The notes beneath the pieces were generated by a model. It saw only the letters and a program-made list of their open reading frames with translations. It was not told where the DNA came from and searched no databases. A stretch of 64,000 bases of DNA from assembly GCA_025890175.1 (NCBI GenBank), contig JANPYM010000011.1:1592299-1656298 (forward strand), written 5' to 3'. This document shows, one piece after another, positions 23,569-34,700 of the stretch. Both the position numbers and the translations under genes were made by a program. The stretch's first letter is position 1. Each line of letters begins with the position of its first letter. Origin of the DNA: Ciborinia camelliae. Its lineage: Eukaryota > Ascomycota > Leotiomycetes > Helotiales > Sclerotiniaceae.

Positions 23569-23814
23569 ATGGTAATTCGCAAACCAAAGGACTTTCGAGT
23601 GGACGTAGGCGAAGAGATACCCCTGACTGAGATTCTCAGGTTTATTAGAAAGGCACAAGCTGAATTATATCATATCAAAATTATATCCCTCCTCAGTTCA
23701 GAAGTCATGTGTAATACCAGTGAAGTCGAAGGTGTCGAAAACAACTTCATAGATACAACAAAGTTAATAAGTTTTGATCTGCCTATTGACCTCGCCTGGC
23801 CAAGTGAAAAATGA
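23569..23814 (+). CDS. Possible small hypothetical protein, 81 aa
   Basis: An ATG-initiated frame sits 140 bp behind the repeat-protein gene. It has mixed hydrophobic and charged composition and one helical stretch (about residues 20-45). There is no family resemblance and no clear splice partner. It could be a remnant or chance frame. Confidence 0.25.
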   Translation: MVIRKPKDFRVDVGEEIPLTEILRFIRKAQAELYHIKIISLLSSEVMCNTSEVEGVENNFIDTTKLISFDLPIDLAWPSEK

Positions 23815-24164
23815 AGAGTGAATTGTTTCCATTAGATGGAGAAAGGGTTGGAGTTGTGACTGAGACTATTGCATCCCGACAATAGGTAGTGTGAAGTGGA
23901 GTAGGTTAATGAAATTGAAGTAAAGTGGGGTCTGAAATCGCAGCTACCCCTGTCAAGATATCTGGGCACTCGCGTCCAAACGCGAGATACAGCAGCATTG
24001 AGGAACAAATTTATCAATTTCACAACCACAACCACCACCTCTTCTTGCTTTCCGCCATTCCCAAGATCGAAAATCGATACTATCCTCCAATAAATAGTAT
24101 CGCGGATCCACATTCCCGGTCTTCTGCAGGTTCTCTCCCCATTCCACCCTTCCCCACAATCAAT

Positions 24165-25490
24165 ATGGCGGACTCTTTGCACAACGCACCCATAGTGCTA
24201 GATAATGGTTCTGGAACGATTCGCGCTGGATTTGCTGGTGATGATCTACCGAAATGTTATTTTCCTTCATTTGTTGGCAGACCAAAACACTTACGAGTTT
24301 TGGCGGGTGCTTTGGAAGGGGATGTGTTTATTGGACAACGAGCGCAAGAATTAAGAGGACTTCTGAAGATCAAATACCCACTGGAACATGGTATAGTCAC
24401 AGATTGGGATGATATGGAAAGGATATGGGAATATGTATATGGAGAAGGCCTCAAGACTTTGAGCGAAGAGGTGAGTTCTGACATCAGAATTACCATTGCT
24501 TTAGATCTAGCAAGTCTAGGAATGCTGCAAATGGCTGATCTTATTTTTATAGCATCCCGTTTTATTAACAGAACCACCACTCAATCCTCGAAGTAATCGA
24601 GATACAGCCGCACAAATCTTATTCGAAACATTTAACGTCCCCGCACTGTACACATCAATCCAAGCTGTTCTTTCGCTATACGCATCGGGACGAACGACTG
24701 GAATAGTGCTCGATGCCGGTGATGGAGTTTCACATGCAGTCCCAGTTTACGAAGGTTTTGCTATGCCAAGCTCAATACGAAGGATAGATGTGGCTGGACG
24801 AGATGTTACAGAATATATGCAAACTTTATTACGGAAAGCTGGATACGTTTTCCACACCAGCGCCGAGAAGGAGGTCGTGAGAATGATCAAGGAGAAAGTA
24901 AGCTATGTGGCAGGAGATCCAAAACGAGAAGAAAAGGAATGGTCTGGTGCAAAGTTGGGGGACGGGAAGGTTGTCGAATACGCATTACCAGATGGTAACA
25001 AGATTAAAGTAAGGCATGGAGAACTGATTCACAGTAGCATAGCTGACGATGTTATAGATTGGGGCAGAAAGATTTAGGGCACCTGAGATTCTATTCGATC
25101 CGGAAATTATCGGTTTAGAATACCCAGGTATTCATCAAATTGTGGTGGACGCAATCAATCGCACGGATTTGGACCTCAGAAAGTCTCTATTTGGAAATAT
25201 TGTCTTATCTGGTGGAAGTACTTTGACCAAGGGTTTCGGTGACAGATTATTACACGAAGTGCAAAGATTGGCAGTGAAGGATATGAGAATCAAGATTTTT
25301 GCTCCACCGGAAAGAAAATACTCAACTTGGATTGGTGGTAGTATCCTGGCTGGCTTGAGCACATTCAGAAAGGTATACTTCGAAATCTTTAGGAGTTTTT
25401 TGGGATACATAGCTAACTCATATGTAGATGTGGGTGAGCATTGACGACTGGCACGAGAATCCCGATATCATTCATACGAAATTTACATAA
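24165..25490 (+). CDS. arp1: Actin-related protein 1 (centractin), dynactin subunit, 379 aa
   Basis: Arp1 polymerises into the short filament at the core of dynactin, the cofactor of cytoplasmic dynein, and in moulds is needed for nuclear distribution along hyphae (ro-4 in Neurospora). The actin fold is clear: [18 protein letters not shown] (about residues 11-28, phosphate loop 1), [26 protein letters not shown], the second nucleotide loop [13 protein letters not shown] and [16 protein letters not shown] near the C terminus. Arp1-type residues include [14 protein letters not shown] and the terminal [15 protein letters not shown]. Exons: 24165-24470, 24553-25008, 25058-25372 and 25428-25490, all phase 0, with introns of 82, 49 and 55 nt. 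The frame is open upstream to 23,925, but the ATG at 24165 (CAATATGGCGG) gives the family's usual N terminus. The length fits the family. It opens the conserved gene-dense half of the window. Confidence 0.96.
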
Positions 25491-26008
25491 TCAACTCATG
25501 ACTCTACTCACCTTCTTAGCACTCTACCCCCTCGCGCTATCCACCGTCTAACTCCAAATAATACCAGCGACAAGATATCCGCCTTTTCAGTCCAAAACTC
25601 CACGCAGCATCTTCTTTTTCCACATATTCAACTTTAGCGCGGTTTAATTCGCATATTACCCACTTGCATTTGGCGGCGTAAGCAAACTTAATGTGCAAGT
25701 CTGGAGCTTGGGATGCCTTTATGTTCTTTGCATACATTTATGGATGTACAGCTATGCTACCTGTATGAAAAAAGATAAACTAAATTCATGATACCCATTT
25801 CTGAGCTGATCTGTTTTGTTCTACAATGATGTTTGGCTTGAGACATGTCAAAATGTGAAGACTATTTGCAGTCACTATAAGAAATGTTCAGAAAAACAAC
25901 CATCATTTTTCAGGGGTATCTATCAAGACATTTTATATTACTTGCTCTAGTTCTAATTTTCATACAAAGTTGCGACTTCATATCATACAACTCATCTAAT
26001 CAAACATT

Positions 26009-28231
26009 TCAGAAAATCTGATTCTCATCCAATTCATTCATTTCCTCTTCAACCTCCTTGACTGCTTCCTTCACCGTCTTTCTCGTCGTTTGTCTCATAA
26101 ACGCATCGCATAACATTCCCGTCGCGACACTGACATTTAAACTATCGAGTTGCCCTCTCACAGCGGCACCCTTGATCGAAATATTCACATCGGCGTGATC
26201 TCTCAGGTTTCTGCGGAGACCTTCGCCTTCGCCTCCAATCATCAATATACACGGGTCTTCTCTCAACGGATCTTTGAGATCGTGTGTCCAGACGCTTTGT
26301 TTCGAGGTGGGAGGCCACATGTATCTCCCATCTGCTTTTCTGGGGGCGGGTGGCGCGACGGCGGCGTAGATTTTCCAGCCGGCGGCTTGCGAGTCTTTGA
26401 CGAAGCCTGCGGGTTTATTTACCGAGAATATCTCGATGGTTTCGGCGGCGCCGGCGGAGGCTTTGAAGACGACGGGGGTGAATGGGGAGCTGTTGCGCGT
26501 GGAGATTGCGACGGCGGTGACGCCCATAAAACACGCGGTGCGAAGGATGGCGCCGAGATTTTGCGGGTCTTCTACACTATCCAAGAGGAGAATGAAGGGT
26601 TTGCGGCCGGTGGAATCTTTGGCGACTTTGATGATGGTGTCGGTGCCGTTGATCTCGATCTCTTCGCGGGACTGGTGGTCGAGGGTGAGTTTGATGGCGG
26701 AGCTGTCATCTTGGTCGATGACGGAGCCGAGACTTGTGACGGGGAGTCGGGGTAGCGGGGAGGTTTCGAGAATGTATCCGTTGTGTGGACGACCTTGGCA
26801 CATTTTGTCTAGCGTTCGTAGCCACTCGAATCCTTTTACTACAACCACCTCAACTCCTTTCTTTTGTGCTAATCTTGCTATCACCCCGTCTCGTTCTCCG
26901 TTTTGACGATCTTCGCCTTTGTGGATGTAGAGCTTATAGAGCTTTCTGCCTTTTCTTGGTCGCGCATTTAGAGCGGCTTCGACGACTGACGTGCCGTAAA
27001 GAAATTCGGACGCTGGTGTGGTATATGGTATGGTAATGGGCATCTTTTTGGCGAAGCTAGAACTGATTTTGGGCGATGAAGAATCCGAAGGGGATTCTGA
27101 GGGAAGTTCTGATCGGGGAGATGATTGACGGGATTCTGATGATGATCCAGATCGTACGGATTTCACTTCTGGTCGCTCTTCGCGGCTGGAATATTTCGAG
27201 GGAAATGAACGAGGAGACTTCGATGATGATCCAGATCGTGCGGCTTTCACTGCTGGTCGCTCTTCGCGGGTGGGATATTTAGAGGGAGAACGAGGAGATT
27301 CCGATGATGATCCAGATCGTGCGGCTTTCACTGCTGGTCGCTCTTCGCGGGTGGGATATTTAGAGGGAGAACGAGGAGATTCCGATGATGATCCAGATCG
27401 TGCGGCTTTCACTGCTAGTCGCTCTTCGCGGGTGGGATATTTAGAGGGATATGTATACCCTTTATCCCACTTCCTTGGACCTTCATATCCAAGCCCGAAT
27501 AACTTACTCACCGCTTCGAGGTTTTTATAAGATTTCTGCTCATCCTGAGGGCGACTGTCACGGGATTGATAGAAATTCTTGAAAGATGTCTTCGGAACGG
27601 AAAGGTGGTCTTCTTGGTTTTTGTAGGATTTGCCGAAAGATTTCTTTTCGTAACTAACTGTTTCGTCCATGGATCTATAAGATTTCTTCTCGTGGCCAGT
27701 TTCGCTATCTCGAGGCTTCCTATACCTGTCGAAAGATTCTTCCTCGTGAGAATTCTTGGTTCTACCCCGCGATGACTTTTCAAATTTTCCCTTCTTGGAG
27801 GTTTCTATATTACTGCGGTCTCCAAAGGTAGAGGAAGTCTTATACTCTGGCTTGAATTGAGAATCACGGCCATTCCCCTTGAATCGTGATTGCATAGACT
27901 TATTACTGCCCCCAAAGTCATCGGCAGAACCCCTAGACTTCCTTGTCGCCCTGGCATAAGGAACCGATCCAGGAATTTGAAATCCTCGACCCCCATCACC
28001 ACCATCTCCACCATCTTTTCGACTCGGGCGACCTTTCTCCTTTCCTCTAAACCCAACTCCTTTGGACTTCCGAAGCCCACGATTTATCCCAGAGTTGATT
28101 GAAGCATATCTGACAGAGGAAAAAGATGAATATAGGGGTTGGAGAATGAAACTTACTCTTTTCGAAGCTTTCGCTCCTGTAAGAAGGATTGTGCTCATTG
28201 CATTGATATTGCCATAATGAGTTTTCCACAT
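26009..28231 (-). CDS. mrm1: Mitochondrial large-subunit rRNA 2'-O-ribose methyltransferase (Mrm1, SpoU/TrmH family), ~740 aa
   Basis: Mrm1 methylates the ribose of a guanosine in the peptidyl-transferase region of mitochondrial 21S rRNA using S-adenosylmethionine. The C-terminal ~330 residues carry the substrate-binding domain (ASEFLYGTSVVEAALNA) and the SPOUT knot motifs: DSVEDPQNLGAILRTACF (motif 1), ILMIGGEGEGLRRNL (motif 2) and LDSLNVSVATGML (motif 3). The N terminus is basic and hydroxylated, with few acids, like a mitochondrial presequence. Two starts are possible, 28231 (first ATG) and 28198 (MSTILLTG, a neater presequence). Between lies a long disordered Arg/Ser/Gly/Lys region. It includes four tandem ~27-residue units (SKYPTREERPAVKAARSGSS type). 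Total length is far above the yeast enzyme (about 410 residues) because of this insert. It is intronless as read: a GTAAGT..CAG pair at the N terminus would break the frame. Confidence 0.9.
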   Translation of the reverse strand: MWKTHYGNINAMSTILLTGAKASKRVSFILQPLYSSFSSVRYASINSGINRGLRKSKGVGFRGKEKGRPSRKDGGDGGDGGRGFQIPGSVPYARATRKSRGSADDFGGSNKSMQSRFKGNGRDSQFKPEYKTSSTFGDRSNIETSKKGKFEKSSRGRTKNSHEEESFDRYRKPRDSETGHEKKSYRSMDETVSYEKKSFGKSYKNQEDHLSVPKTSFKNFYQSRDSRPQDEQKSYKNLEAVSKLFGLGYEGPRKWDKGYTYPSKYPTREERLAVKAARSGSSSESPRSPSKYPTREERPAVKAARSGSSSESPRSPSKYPTREERPAVKAARSGSSSKSPRSFPSKYSSREERPEVKSVRSGSSSESRQSSPRSELPSESPSDSSSPKISSSFAKKMPITIPYTTPASEFLYGTSVVEAALNARPRKGRKLYKLYIHKGEDRQNGERDGVIARLAQKKGVEVVVVKGFEWLRTLDKMCQGRPHNGYILETSPLPRLPVTSLGSVIDQDDSSAIKLTLDHQSREEIEINGTDTIIKVAKDSTGRKPFILLLDSVEDPQNLGAILRTACFMGVTAVAISTRNSSPFTPVVFKASAGAAETIEIFSVNKPAGFVKDSQAAGWKIYAAVAPPAPRKADGRYMWPPTSKQSVWTHDLKDPLREDPCILMIGGEGEGLRRNLRDHADVNISIKGAAVRGQLDSLNVSVATGMLCDAFMRQTTRKTVKEAVKEVEEEMNELDENQIF
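27138..27464. repeat. Coding minisatellite, four units of 81-84 bp, inside mrm1
   Basis: Units start at 27138, 27222, 27303 and 27384 with GATGATGATCCAGATCG. The third and fourth are nearly identical over 81 bp, while the first is the most diverged. Period lengths (84, 81, 81) are multiples of three, so the mrm1 frame is kept. Recent unequal exchange or slippage is implied. Confidence 0.9.
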
Positions 28232-28752
28232 CAATGCTGATAGTAGAAGAAATTTGAACTAAGAAATTTTGATGTCGGATTATAGTATCACCGAGTCGGA
28301 GCTAATGCATGCCTCGGGGAATAATCCTGGCGTCCGTCGACGCGTTTATCAAATTCACCCATTTGACTTCATCGTGAATATAAGATTGGTGAACCCGAGT
28401 GAGCGCTTTTTAGACCTTCTATCTTTGATATTAATTTCTTTTTTGGCGCACATTTCTTTTGCGGTTTTGACTGTATTTCTCTCTTGCATTCTGCACCATC
28501 AATGCACTTTATTACTGTATCATACCGCGTCAACAACTAGAGGAAAGGTAACAAAGTTCACAAATCTTTTTTAAAATACGGTCGCAAACGATCTTTAATC
28601 ACCGATATTTGTTCACCACTCTCCCAATAATAAGTATATAACTCACTCGTGTGATCTCCTACATTCTAATTTATCTCATCTAGGTATTTGGTGAAATCAA
28701 AACTCACGAGTGCGACTGCATCTTAACGAAGCAAACGAACCCTTTCAGTTAC

Positions 28753-28784
28753 CAGCAATATGGCTCGGCCGAGCCATATTGCTG
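28753..28784. promoter_or_regulatory. Perfect 32-bp palindrome spanning the mit1-like start codon
   Basis: The half-site CAGCAATATGGCTCGG is followed directly by its exact reverse complement, centred between 28768 and 28769. The ATG of the remodeller gene (28760) sits inside the left arm. In mRNA the arms could form a hairpin of about 14 pairs around a small loop and hide the start codon; in DNA it could be a dimer-binding site. Translational control is inference. Confidence 0.7.
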
Positions 28785-31700
28785 ATTCTGATGCGTCAGG
28801 ATCTAGTACAGGCGAGTCATCAAATACCGAAAACGTCCATACATCAATCACAAAGCCCGACGGAAGGCCTGAGTCTGTATTGGCGCATCGATCAGAAGAG
28901 CCGAATCAAAATATTGAAGCTGTCCAAACAAATGGCAACACAGATGAGGCTGAAGATTATGAGATGAACGAAGACGGAGACGGAGAGGGAGACGAATATG
29001 GAGACGAAGACGAAGACGAAGACGAAGACAATACTATTGTTGTCATGGTTCCGGCTCCCAAGAATCCCGAAGAATACGTTCCATACCAGGATGACACAGT
29101 CGATTCGGTACTGGAAGAGCTAACTGGTTCTGATGGGGAAATCCTATACAAAGTCGAATACGAAGATGAGCGTCAAGACACCGTAAGTGATATTTTCTTA
29201 GTTTCGGATAGTTATTCAGCTTTCGAAAGAGCGAATAGCACCCTATTGTATCTGCAGCATCTATCGGAGTTTTGGTTTGGCATGTGCCATTCGTGCGCTC
29301 AGGTTAACTAGCCAACCATCCGAAGCGCTTGACTACCTTCTAAAGATTTGAGCGGCCCGACTTTTGTTTCTATTTTGGTACTCAGCTTCCTTTCTACTTT
29401 TCTTGCAGCCTTTTTTTAACACCGTTGACTTCAACTTCAACTGGCACGGAGCTTGGCAGCTTTAATTGACGAATTCACTCTTCCTTATTGCGGCTAGTAC
29501 CTCAGCAAAAGTTTTCAAGGTAGTCCTTGTTGTTAAGTCTGCTGCCATCCTCACGTACCGTCTCTAAACTTCAATTTATGAAATTCCCCTTTTTATAGAA
29601 ATCAAGCTTAGTCCATTCAGAGACTTCTTCATTCCTCATCATCTCTACTCGAGGCAAATCTCAATCTTCCAGTCCTTCTAGTATTGATTGGTCATCAGTT
29701 CCTTCCCTTTTGGACGGCAATAAACTGCGCGTAGGTATATTGAACTGGACGAACTGTTTCATTCCGTCAGCTTTACTATCTCCATATCATCTTCTACATC
29801 TTTACATGAGGAGCTCTTGTTTTTAAGGGCAAAATCTAACTCGAGCGAATCACAGATCACGTACAACAGACTGATGCATCTTCCAAACGGCAACAATGCT
29901 CTGGATATGTTCACTGGCAGAGAATCCCCGGAGGCAATTCCGGTTGACAGGCCATCAAATTCTAGTCGGAGCCTGTATACCAGGGCTGGTAAACGTATTC
30001 GTCATCAGCCGACCAACAATGACTTTGTTGATATCAGCAACATTCAGCTAAGTTCAGAGGATGAGCGTTCCGCACAAAACAGCAAGAAGAAGCGACGCCT
30101 TGTGAAGAATAACATGTCAACTTTTGAGATTGAAAAGGCACGCCGAAGCACTAGAATTGGTAGTCAGCAACCTTCACGACCCATCTTCGATGATGATGAT
30201 GATGATGAGGAGGAGGAGGAGGAGGAGGATGATTCCCAATCAGAGCTTGCTCCTTCAAATGTTAATGGACCTCGAAGATCGGGACGAGCAACAAGATCTG
30301 CTGCTCCCAGAAAAGCTAATACACTCGCCAACTATATGGAAGAGGATGAGGACGAACTGGCTGGTGATGTGAAAGCCGAGTCTGAGGATAGCGATATCGC
30401 CTATGCTAAACCAAAGAAATCACGTATAAGCAACACTCTCGCAGTCACCTCAAAGCCAGCCAAACGTGGACGACCAAGAACACGAGGCAATCAATCCGAT
30501 GATAGTTCCGAGTGGTCTAGAGAGCTCCCATCTCGTATATCGGGACGGGGAAACAAAACCGGTAAAAACATGAGGGAAAGAGATGTTGATGAAGAGATTT
30601 ATGCCGATGAAGTAGCCGGAAAGGCCACACCCAAAGTTATCAGCATACGAGAGATCTATCAACAGGTATCCGCGAAGTCCTCCTTCGGTTCAGTTCATGA
30701 TCAAGACTGCGATGTTTGCGGTGGAACAGGCAAAAAATCCAATAAAGGCACAAGCAACCTTATTTACTGTCAAGGATGTTCAACTTCGATACATAAAATT
30801 TGCCTGGGATACCGGGCAGGTCGGGATCACATGGTTACCAAGGTTGGCCACGAACATTTCGTTATGCAATGTCGACGCTGTATCGGTCTAGCGGTTAAAA
30901 AGGACCCCCTTGCCCCTAAACTTGGTGCTTGTAGTAGCTGCAATGAACCCGGTCCATCCTGTGCTGCATTTTCTGTAAAGAAAACCGCAAAGCAGGAAGA
31001 GAAGCTGAGAGAAGAAAACGACGGTGATGACCCGATCAATAATGTTCCCGTAGACCTTGTCAACAATCCAGCCAATGTCCTATTCAGATGCCGAGGCTGT
31101 CAACGTGGGTTTCATTATGAGCATCTACCGCCACTTCACAGGAAATCAGCCATGCCACAGAATGCGGAAGATCTACGCTCTCACAGATTCAAAGAATACA
31201 CTAAGAATTGGCAGTGCAAAGAATGCTCTCATAATACCACAAAGCTTCAAACTTTAGTTGCATGGAGACTGTCCGACCGCAAGTCTTATACTGAAGGTGC
31301 TGAATTTGACGATTTTCGGGAGGATGAGAAGGAATACCTCGTCAAATGGGTTGATAAGTCTTATTTCAAATGTTCTTGGATGCCTGGTCCATGGGTTTGG
31401 GGCGTTGCAGCAGGTTCTATGCGCAAGGCTTTCATTCGTCGAGATGAGGGCGCCAATATGCTTCCAAAATGGACCGAAGAAGAGGCGATTTCTGAGGAAT
31501 ACCTGCGAATGGAGATTGTTTTCGATGTCGAATATGACGATTCTTTCGAACCAACATCCGAAGAACACGACAAGGCTCACATCAATGAAGTTGCCCAGGT
31601 TTTAGTCAAGTTTAGGGGATTAACCTACGATGAGTCTGTTTGGGAGGAACCTCCATCCCCAAATGAAGCTGATCGCTGGAGTGACTTCGTCTCAGCTTAC

Positions 31701-34700
31701 CATGAATATGTCATGGGCAAGTACTTTGTGCAATCGCCTGCAATTGCTATAAAAGAACGCATTAATGCATTTCGTTCTTTGGACTTCCAGAAGAAGGTTC
31801 TATTAAAGAAGCAGCCTGCTTCGCTGATTGGTGGCGAAATGATGCCGTACCAAATGGAAGGTCTGAATTGGCTACTTTATAACTTCCATCAGCAAAAGAA
31901 CGTGATTCTAGCCGATGAGATGGGACTTGGCAAGACTATTCAGGTCATCTCCTTGATCGCGTCACTTGTGAAAGATAAGCCAAAAGTAAGTGCAGACCAA
32001 ATCTTCGAGTGACCCTGCTAACAACTCATCAGTGCTCGCCTTTTCTTATTGTTACACCAAACTCGACTTGTCCGAATTGGCGCCGCGAGATCAAAAAGTG
32101 GGCACCTGGCCTGCGTGTCGTCGCATACTATGGTGCTAAAGCTGCTCGAGATATGGCCATGAAGTATGAATTGTATCCTGACGGCTGCTCTGATCTTCGT
32201 GCTCATGTCGTAGTAACCTCATATGAAGCACCAGTCGATGACTCAAGCAGGGTTTTCTTTAAGAAAATCAAATGGGCTGGCATGATTGTTGACGAGGGCC
32301 AACGATTGAAAAATGATGGCAATCTTCTCTATGGTGCCTTGACAGCTTTGAAGATACCATTCCAGGTTCTTCTCAGCGGTACACCCTTGCAGAACAACAA
32401 ACGAGAGCTCTTCAACCTTCTTCAGTTCTTAGACGACTCAATCGATGCCGCAAAATTGGACGAAAAATATGCTAAGCTAACAAAAGAAAACCTGCCAGAA
32501 ATTCATGAGCTCATCCGTCCTTTCTTCTTGAGGCGCACCAAGCGAGAAGTGCTGAAATTTTTGCCACCCATGGCACAGACCATCATACCGGTCTCCATGA
32601 GTGTCGTTCAGAAGCAGCTTTACAAGTCAATCTTGTCAAAGAACCCAGAGTTAATCAATTCCATCATTGGTAAGACGAACCAGGCTCTCCGCCCTACAGA
32701 ACGAGGAAATTTGAACAACATTTTGATGCAACTTCGTAAATGTCTTTGTCATCCTTTCTTGTACAGTTCGGCTATCGAAGAGACTTCATTGGGTCATGAA
32801 GCTCTTCATCGAAATCTGATCGATGCTTCCTCCAAGTTTCAATTATTGGAAATCATGCTCCCAAAGTTGCAAGCTCGAGGACATAGAGTTCTTCTCTTTA
32901 GTCAATTTCTAAAGCACCTCGATCTTGTCGAAGACTTTTTGAATGGTCTTGACCTTCCCTATCAACGCTTAGATGGTAGCGTCAGTACACTTGAAAAACA
33001 AAAGCGGATCGATGCATTCAATGCCCCCAACTCACCACTGTTTGCATTTCTCCTCTCCACCAGAGCTGGTGGTGTTGGTATCAATTTGGCAACTGCAGAT
33101 ACCGTCATAATCATGGATCCCGATTTTAACCCTCATCAAGACATTCAAGCTCTTTCACGAGCTCACCGCATTGGTCAAAAGAAAAAGGTGCTCGTCTTTC
33201 AACTAGTGACGAAGAATAGTGCAGAAGAGCAGATTGTTCAAATTGGACGTCAGAAAATGGCTCTTGATCAAGCTCTTATCGAAAGTATGGATTTAGATGA
33301 CGAGGAAGAAGTTGACCTCGAAGCAATTCTTCGCTTCGGCGCAGAAGCCGTTCTGAATGATGATGACAGCAAAGATGTTTATTACGACTCGGAATCAGTT
33401 GATCAATTTCTCGATCGATCTCAGATCGAGAATCCCGATCCTAATGGCGACAAAACCGCAGAGTCTCAATATTCGCATGCTCGAGTATGGATCAAAGACA
33501 AGGGAGCTCTGGTAGACGATTTTGAACCCCCTGATCCTGCACAAGCTGCCCCAAATGGGATACGATGGGATATTATCTTGAAACAACGTGCGGCGGATGT
33601 TGCTCTCGAAGCTGCTCAGAACATGCAAACATTTGGTCGCGGAAAGCGCGCTCGACAGGTCAGTTCCATCCCAGTTCATTCTAATACCATTCTAAGAGAC
33701 TTTTACTAATTGTTTAGACCGTTTATTACGACAAGTCACAACCTGAGTTGAATGAACTGGATGATGCTGAGGACTCCCCTCAAAAGAATGCTCGCCGACG
33801 TCGAAAATCCAATAGCGACGACGAATTTGCTGGTAATGGTGCGAAGGATTCCGAAGCTGAGGATTCCGACGCGTTTGAAGATGTCGATCCTCGAGAATTG
33901 GAAATAGACCTGCCAGGCTTGAAAGGTACGAAATCAAAGTTTTTGAAGCGTGTTGACGCACGTCGATCTCCCCATCAATCAAAACGCAAAATGGATGTTA
34001 AAGGAGGCAATAACCCGCGCATTGGAGTTGTTCCTATCCCATTGTCATCCCTTGAAAAATCTGGTAAGCAGCAGCAAGGCTTTAAGAAACAATCAGATAG
34101 CTCTGTGACGAAAAGCCAGACAGCTCTGCCATTAAACCAACAAAATCTGGCAAAGATCTTCCCGTGAAATCAATTCGCGGTGAAGATACAAGCCTAGTAA
34201 TGACGTAAAATCGCCATTGGATCTATACCCCACAACTGCTCATAAAAAATCGGCGCATCCGCAGAACTCAAAGACTGTCAAGAAGCAAGCTTTGGCAAAG
34301 TCGTTTATAGATAAGCCAAATGGCCAAGCTAATGCTTCAGATAGACCCGTAAAAAGGTCGTTACATAGTGTTCGTGGTTCTGCGATGCTGCCTTCGGATT
34401 CTGTCAAGGAACAGGACTCCCCGAACCCTTCTTTGTAATCTTCCACTTTTGCTCATAGTTCATTTGCGATTACTAACAAATTGATTTTTCAACCCGCTAA
34501 TCTTGAGCAGTTGACAACTATATAGGAGACCACCATGGACAACCAATTCTCGAGAATAAAGACACTCCACAGTTGCTACCACACAGACGCCAAATAATCA
34601 GAGAGGCCGAACCATGGATGGAAGAGGGCAAGTACTTAGAGCGACCATGGGGCCGTGATGCAGACTACCAACGGAAGCTACAAGACTACCAACGACAGTC

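Noticed and set aside
23925..24164. In-frame N-terminal extension of arp1
   Set aside because: Arp1 proteins start at the MADSL-type methionine; the extension is His/Asn/Ser-rich leader-like sequence.
26150..26906. Long plus-strand frames over the methyltransferase domain of mrm1
   Set aside because: The minus-strand frame carries all SpoU motifs; the plus frames are compositional shadows.
28269..28574. 101-codon frame between mrm1 and the remodeller, with hydrophobic segments
   Set aside because: It is confined to the divergent promoter region, has no family resemblance, and the hydrophobicity follows from T-rich sequence.
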